A stretch of DNA of 64,000 bases, from NCBI GenBank assembly GCA_963817905.1, contig CAWFPS010000003.1, positions 992,001-1,056,000 on the forward strand, in the 5' to 3' direction. Positions 60,483 to 64,000 of this stretch are shown here, in pieces. Each line of letters opens with the position of its first letter. The first letter of the stretch is position 1. The notes beneath the pieces were generated by a model. The model worked only from the letters and a program-made list of their open reading frames with translations, had not been told where the DNA came from and searched no databases. The translations under genes and the position numbers were made by a program. This DNA is from VRUE01 sp963817905 (GTDB lineage: Bacteria; Actinomycetota; Thermoleophilia; Solirubrobacterales; 70-9).

Positions 60483-60691
60483 GCAGGTTCGCCTACTACG
60501 ACCGAGACGCCGACATCGCATGGCTCCCGACCGGCGAGTCGAACGATGTCGTCAGCGAGCGCGTCCCTGACGGCCTCCGCGACTACGACCGCGTCAGCCG
60601 CCAGCTCGTCGCCATCGAGATCTGGGGCGCGAGCACCCGCCTTCCGGCAAGCATTCTCGAAGCGCTGCCAGCCCCACGAGCATCCGGGTAA
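60479..60691 (+). CDS. DUF2283 protein
   Basis: From TTG 60479, 70 residues read RFAYYDRDADIAWLPTGESN, VPDGLRDYDRVSRQLVAIEI and WGASTRLPASIL. This is the DUF2283 pattern (YD.xADxxxI ... DYDxxGxxVGIEI). The family is frequent beside toxin-antitoxin genes, and this one lies 72 bp left of the IS982 copy. Role unknown. Confidence 0.75.
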   Translation: MSRFAYYDRDADIAWLPTGESNDVVSERVPDGLRDYDRVSRQLVAIEIWGASTRLPASILEALPAPRASG

Positions 60692-60761
60692 GCACGAACA
60701 AAAGCCGCCCGACGACGAGGGAAAGCGCCCAAAACTGCGGCCGTCAGAGCGGCGCGCGATA

Positions 60762-61897
60762 CTAGATGAGTAGTTCCACGACTCAGGCCACGAAGTCGAC
60801 CAACGCCCGGCTGTTGCGTCCGAGTTCGTAGTTCAGCGAGATCGCCGCAGCCAGCGCGAGGAGGCGGCTGGCGATGCGAGCCCGCAGGCCGCGAAGGGTG
60901 CGGGCGCCGTGGCGCTCGAGGCTGAGGATGTCCTTGGCGCTCCAGTAGATCGACTCGATCCGCTGCCGCAGCGGCGCGAGGTGAAGGCCGCCCTCGGTCT
61001 CGTCCTTGCGGCGCGGACGCACGACGGTTGCACCCAGAGCGGCGGCGTCGGCTTCGAAGTCGGCGCCGGCATAGCCCTTGTCGCCCAAGATGGTGATCGG
61101 CCCTGAGCGGTTGACCCGCTCCAAGAGCCGCAGGCAGACCTCGCGCTCGCCTTCCTTGGGCGAGGTCAGCGCCATCGCCCGCGGGGTCCCGTCGGGAGCC
61201 ATCAACGTGTGCAGGCGAAAGCCCCAGAAGTAGCGGGAATGCGAGGCGCAGTAGCCGTAGTCGGCGGCATTGGCGATCGCGTCGCCGAGGCTGCTGGCGC
61301 CGGCCCGCTTCACCGTCTCGCGCGAGCGGGCGCACTCAACCGGGGTGGAGTCGACGAGCAACAGGTCGTCGTGCCAGCCGGGGCTCTGGGACGCGAAGGC
61401 CGCGATCATCGCCTCGATCGTCTCGGCCAGCCGGTCGCGACGCTTGTGAAAGCCCGAGCGTTGGGTCAGAGCGGGGAACAGGTGTCCCAGCCGCTTCGGG
61501 GCAATCCGGGCGAAGCGGGCATCTGAGGTGATACCCATGATCGCCTGCGCGACGCAGAGGGTCACGACCTCCGCGTCGATCAAGCTCCGGCGGGCGTTTC
61601 CTGGCCTCTCGGGCAGGAGATCGTCGGCGGTGCAGAACACAGAGATGAGCAGTAGGTCGAGGTCGGCGAGCATCGTGGCCCCCTTCGGGTCGGCGGTGAG
61701 AACTGAGCACCGCCGACTTCGACCCTGCTGCCTATCTCCCCTTGGTACCGCTGGGGCCAAGCTCCCACGCCGAGTGGTCGATTGACCCCCGCATACGGGG
61801 GCAAATCGACCAGTCAGCGTCGCGCCGCCCCCACGGACTGCTCACTCAGAGCTGGGAACGGACTGGCACGGTGGCCGCCGTGGAACTACTCATCTAG
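60762..61897 (-). mobile_element. IS982-family insertion sequence
   Basis: A 19-bp perfect terminal inverted repeat, CTAGATGAGTAGTTCCACG, lies at 60762-60780 with its complement at 61879-61897. The 1136-bp unit contains one complete transposase gene. No clear target duplication is visible (flanks ...GCGATA and GTCGATG...). Between the transposase start and the right end is a long hairpin (61776-61813: GTCGATTG, CCCCCG/CGGGGG, AATCGAC). It inserted just upstream of the DUF433 gene's start codon. Confidence 0.87.
60783..61673 (-). CDS. IS982-family transposase
   Basis: The 296-residue DDE transposase has LLVDSTPVECARSRE (Asp), ADYGYCASHSRYFWGFRLHT, ITILGDKGYAGADF (Asp) and LRQRIESIYWSAKD (Glu). 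The order and the ADYGYC block are typical of IS982. ATG 61673 is used in place of the longer frame to 61760, which lacks family similarity. The frame is intact. Confidence 0.9.
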   Translation of the reverse strand: MLADLDLLLISVFCTADDLLPERPGNARRSLIDAEVVTLCVAQAIMGITSDARFARIAPKRLGHLFPALTQRSGFHKRRDRLAETIEAMIAAFASQSPGWHDDLLLVDSTPVECARSRETVKRAGASSLGDAIANAADYGYCASHSRYFWGFRLHTLMAPDGTPRAMALTSPKEGEREVCLRLLERVNRSGPITILGDKGYAGADFEADAAALGATVVRPRRKDETEGGLHLAPLRQRIESIYWSAKDILSLERHGARTLRGLRARIASRLLALAAAISLNYELGRNSRALVDFVA

Positions 61898-61901
61898 GTC
61901 G

Positions 61902-62584
61902 ATGAAAGATCGCCGTGGGACCTATACCGCTGAGCGGGCCGCCGCGCTCTCGGGCGTGCCCAAGTCGACCGTCCATCACTGGGCGCGTCAGGAGTGGCTC
62001 GTGCCCAGTGTGTCGCAGATTCGCGTGAAGCTCTGGTCCTATACGGACCTAATGGGCCTACGGACGATCCACTGGTTGCGTCACCCCAAGCCGACTCCCG
62101 ATGCGAGGAGATTCCCCCCACGCCGATGTCGGTCGTGCGGGAAGCACTGGCAGAGCTGGATCGGATCGACCTGGAACTCTGGGAGGAGGAGCGCGGGTTC
62201 ATGGTGCGAGTCGACCGCGCTGGAACGATCCATGTCGGGCCGACTGACGACAGCAAGCCGGTCGGATCGCAGCTCCCCCTCGAAAACCTCGACCTCATCG
62301 AGCCATTCGAATCGGAGAGCGGAATCCGGGGGCCAAACCTCGTCGCGCCCCGGCCTCAGCTCCGGATTGTTCCCGGCAAGCTGGGAGGGGCTCCGCACCT
62401 CCTGCGGACCCGGCTGGAGACGGAGGCGCTTGCGGCCATCTCGCGACGCGGAATGGCTAGGGAGAACGTCTATCGGCTGTATCCGCGATTCGATCCCGCC
62501 GGAATCGACCAGGCGCTCGACCTAGAGGAACAGCTCACAAGAAACATCTGCCGTCGTCAAGTCCAGAAGCTCTCTGACTGTTAG
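61902..62584 (+). pseudogene. DUF433-type antitoxin with MerR-like HTH, frameshifted
   Basis: ATG 61902 opens TYTAERAAALSGVPKSTVHH, a MerR-like HTH, continuing to LRTIHWLRHPK near 62090. The sense then moves to the next frame: EEIPPTPMSVVREALAELDR ... LRIVPGKLGGAPHLLRTRLE, and finally LYPRFDPAGIDQALDLEEQL, the DUF433 domain. One single-base indel near the CCCC run at 62077-62095 explains it. The IS982 right end lies 5 bp before the ATG, so its native promoter is gone. No PIN toxin follows. Confidence 0.75.
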
Positions 62585-62613
62585 ATCCTGCATCTCTACC
62601 GAAGTCGATCGTA

Positions 62614-62645
62614 TGCCCATTGGGCACAAATGGGCACAAATGCGG
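62614..62645. repeat. GGGCAC repeats left of the second tRNA fragment
   Basis: TGGGCACAAA occurs twice in tandem (62621-62640), preceded by the complementary TGCCCAT. A similar dyad, TTTTGGGCAC-TG-GTGCCCAAAA, lies near 60067-60088, and TGATGCCCAAA twice near 52361-52383. Their closeness to the tRNA-derived repeats suggests integrase arm-type sites, which is inference. Confidence 0.4.
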
Positions 62646-62724
62646 TTTGAGGATTCTGAGCATGTCTGAAACAGGCTCGAAAAATCAGACCAAACCCACG
62701 CTCAAATGCAGGCACTTCGAGACA

Positions 62725-62767
62725 CGGGAGCGACGGGACTCGAACCCGCGACCTCCGGCTTGACAGG
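62725..62767 (-). other. tRNA-Asp(GUC) 3'-half fragment, attachment site 2
   Basis: Identical to the copy at 59906-59948 except one base next to the anticodon loop. There is no 5' half. It lies 186 bp from the integrase start, which reads away from it, the usual place of an att site. The intact tRNA-Asp should then lie to the right, beyond the window. Confidence 0.92.
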
Positions 62768-62952
62768 TCTTAAAGTACCTGCAAATAGGCACTTTTTGGG
62801 CCTAGTCGGATAAGGGAACGTCAGTCTCGATCAGTCTCGTTTGGGCGGCGTTGGTACCCAGGTTGGTACCCGCGACGTCCAGCAGTCGGTGCAAAAGCCG
62901 GTCTTGCTGGACATAGCCCATGACGACGCTGTTCGAGGACTGGAGGTCGATG

Positions 62953-64000
62953 ATGGAAATAGATCGGCGAGAGGCCGGCGCCCTGGTCGTGCGTGCCTAC
63001 AAGGGCACGCCCTTTTACGAAGCGAAGTGGCGGGACGCGACGAGGAGGCAGTACAAGCGCCGACTCGGCCGAGCGTGGCTGGAACCGGACCCCGAGGGAG
63101 GCTGGAGGAAACGCCGCGGGCGAGTTCGCGATGGCTTCCTCGACGAGAAGCGTGCCTACCGGGAGATGAGTCAGCTGATTGCGGAGGTCGAAGCCGAGCA
63201 GAAAATTGCTCCGCCAAAACGCGAAGCGCGCTTCGAGGACGCCGTCGACCTCTGGTTCGAACACCTCGAATTCGAGAAGCGGGCCAAGCCCTCCACCCTC
63301 TCCGGCTACCGAAGCCTGCTCGCCAGACCCGAGCAGCGACGTGACAAAGGGAATGGCGCGCGGATTATGCGGGAGTTCGGCGGCCGCAAGCTCGCCACGA
63401 TCGCGACGCAGGACATCCATCGCTTCCTGGGCAAGATCGATCGCGAAGGGATCAGCGCTCGCACCGTCAACGTCCACCGCCAGGTCCTGCACTCGATCTT
63501 CGAGCACGCGAGGAGGCCCGATACCTTCGGGCTGCGCGACAACCCGGTCGCCGGGACCGCCAAGCGCCCCGAGGACGGACCCCGGCCAGTCGAGACCTTC
63601 GAGCCCGAGGAGATCCGGGCCATAGCGGACGTGGCCCGAGCGGGCCTGCATCGCGGACAAGGAGGCTACGAGCACTCCGAGTACTCGGCAGAGACGCAGC
63701 AGGAGTGGGTGCGAATCAACGAGCAGGACGCGGCGCTCTTCCTGATCGCGGGCTGCACCGGCCTGAGGCTCGGCGAGCTGCTCGCCCTGCACTGGTCCGA
63801 CGTCGACCTCGAGGCCCGCATCCTGACGGTCTCCAGGTCGATGTCCGCCGGCGAGGAGTCGAGCACCAAGTCACGGCGCTCGCGGTCAGTGCCTCTCGCC
63901 GACCAGGCTGCCTCGGAGCTAAAGGCGCTTCGGAAGCGTCGGTCCTTCAAGGCCCGGACCGACTACGTCTTCTGCCGGCCAGACGGCGGCCCGCTCGATC
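62953..64000 (+). CDS. Tyrosine-type site-specific integrase (partial)
   Basis: The gene is open to the window edge (349 codons seen). The N-terminus (EAGALVVRAYKGTPFYEAKW) is an AP2-like/arm-binding region; residues ~95-200 are the core-binding SAM-like domain (FEDAVDLWFEHLEFEKRAKP, GISARTVNVHRQVLHSIFEH). The catalytic domain begins with PVETFEPEEIRAIADVARAG and includes the first catalytic Arg (R272) in GCTGLRLGELLALHWSDVD. Later motifs (HxxR, Tyr) are beyond the window. GGAGG at 62942 precedes ATG 62953 (62950 also possible). It is the driver of the tRNA-Asp element. Confidence 0.95.
   Translation, partial: MEIDRREAGALVVRAYKGTPFYEAKWRDATRRQYKRRLGRAWLEPDPEGGWRKRRGRVRDGFLDEKRAYREMSQLIAEVEAEQKIAPPKREARFEDAVDLWFEHLEFEKRAKPSTLSGYRSLLARPEQRRDKGNGARIMREFGGRKLATIATQDIHRFLGKIDREGISARTVNVHRQVLHSIFEHARRPDTFGLRDNPVAGTAKRPEDGPRPVETFEPEEIRAIADVARAGLHRGQGGYEHSEYSAETQQEWVRINEQDAALFLIAGCTGLRLGELLALHWSDVDLEARILTVSRSMSAGEESSTKSRRSRSVPLADQAASELKALRKRRSFKARTDYVFCRPDGGPLD

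Noticed and set aside
60762..61897. Target-site duplication of the IS982 copy
   Set aside because: The bases outside the 19-bp repeats do not match over any convincing length, so none is claimed.
62614..62645. A CRISPR array, given tandem short repeats
   Set aside because: Only two 10-bp units without spacers; no cas genes in the window.

Overview
The window is high-GC actinobacterial DNA. GTG and TTG starts are common, TetR regulators are abundant, an ECF41 sigma factor and a SipW/TasA pair are present, and the tRNA fragments lack an encoded CCA. The gene mix fits the Thermoleophilia/Solirubrobacterales best, but this is a judgement from style and content, not a phylogeny.

Layout. 1-3124: a PHP phosphoesterase and a secreted NHL-type propeller. 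3269-7716: a composite IS1595-family element with 8-bp target duplications. It carries a trypsin-like protease and a zinc-ribbon protein, and is itself invaded by an IS66-family IS with its own 8-bp duplication. 7776-12616: a sulfate-assimilation block on the minus strand (rhodanese, sulfite reductase, cysH, sat, cysC). 12746-17023: dodecin, a small ORF, an orphan PIN toxin, a double-TetR fusion and a secreted RTX-like protein. 17148-32122: a polyamine/omega-amino-acid catabolic region. Its minus-strand arm has an aminotransferase, a PucR regulator, alanine dehydrogenase and an aminobutyraldehyde-type dehydrogenase. Its plus-strand arm has an APC permease, UspA, the PotADBC transporter and a methylmalonate-semialdehyde-type dehydrogenase, followed by a convergent FAD amine oxidase. 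The genes can be read as polyamine uptake, transamination to aldehydes with alanine as by-product, recycling of alanine to pyruvate, and oxidation of the semialdehydes.

32257-46135 is mostly chromosomal housekeeping: an enolase-superfamily enzyme, ferritin, two S51 peptidases, three tandem TetR genes, an ECF sigma factor, a methyltransferase, an SGNH/acyltransferase pair, SipW signal peptidase with a TasA-like substrate, and a VOC protein. 46318-48569 holds an intact Fic gene followed by a deletion scar joining fragments of a second Fic gene, an Xre antitoxin and a truncated hydrolase. 48618-51705 is an ECF41 regulon (MFS pump, SigJ, AhpD-like protein) with three matching promoters, TGTCACA-N16-TGTC.

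52459-64000 is an accretion island. Two 43-bp copies of the 3' half of tRNA-Asp(GUC) and three copies of a 57-bp repeat that begins with the same tRNA 3'-end sequence cut the region into segments. The segments contain toxin-antitoxin genes and remnants (MerR-HTH/RelE, Phd/RelE, RES-Xre, DUF1778, VapB-like, DUF2283, DUF433), an IS982-family IS and, at the right edge, a tyrosine integrase that runs off the window.

The most unusual signals are non-coding: (i) five ~100-bp nested palindromes at gene 3' ends with one conserved core and different but self-complementary outer arms (one split at its centre by the IS1595 element); (ii) a second hairpin family built the same way; (iii) a 49-bp palindrome translated in the same frame inside two unrelated enzymes, like Rickettsia palindromic elements; and (iv) the tRNA-Asp-derived repeat ladder.
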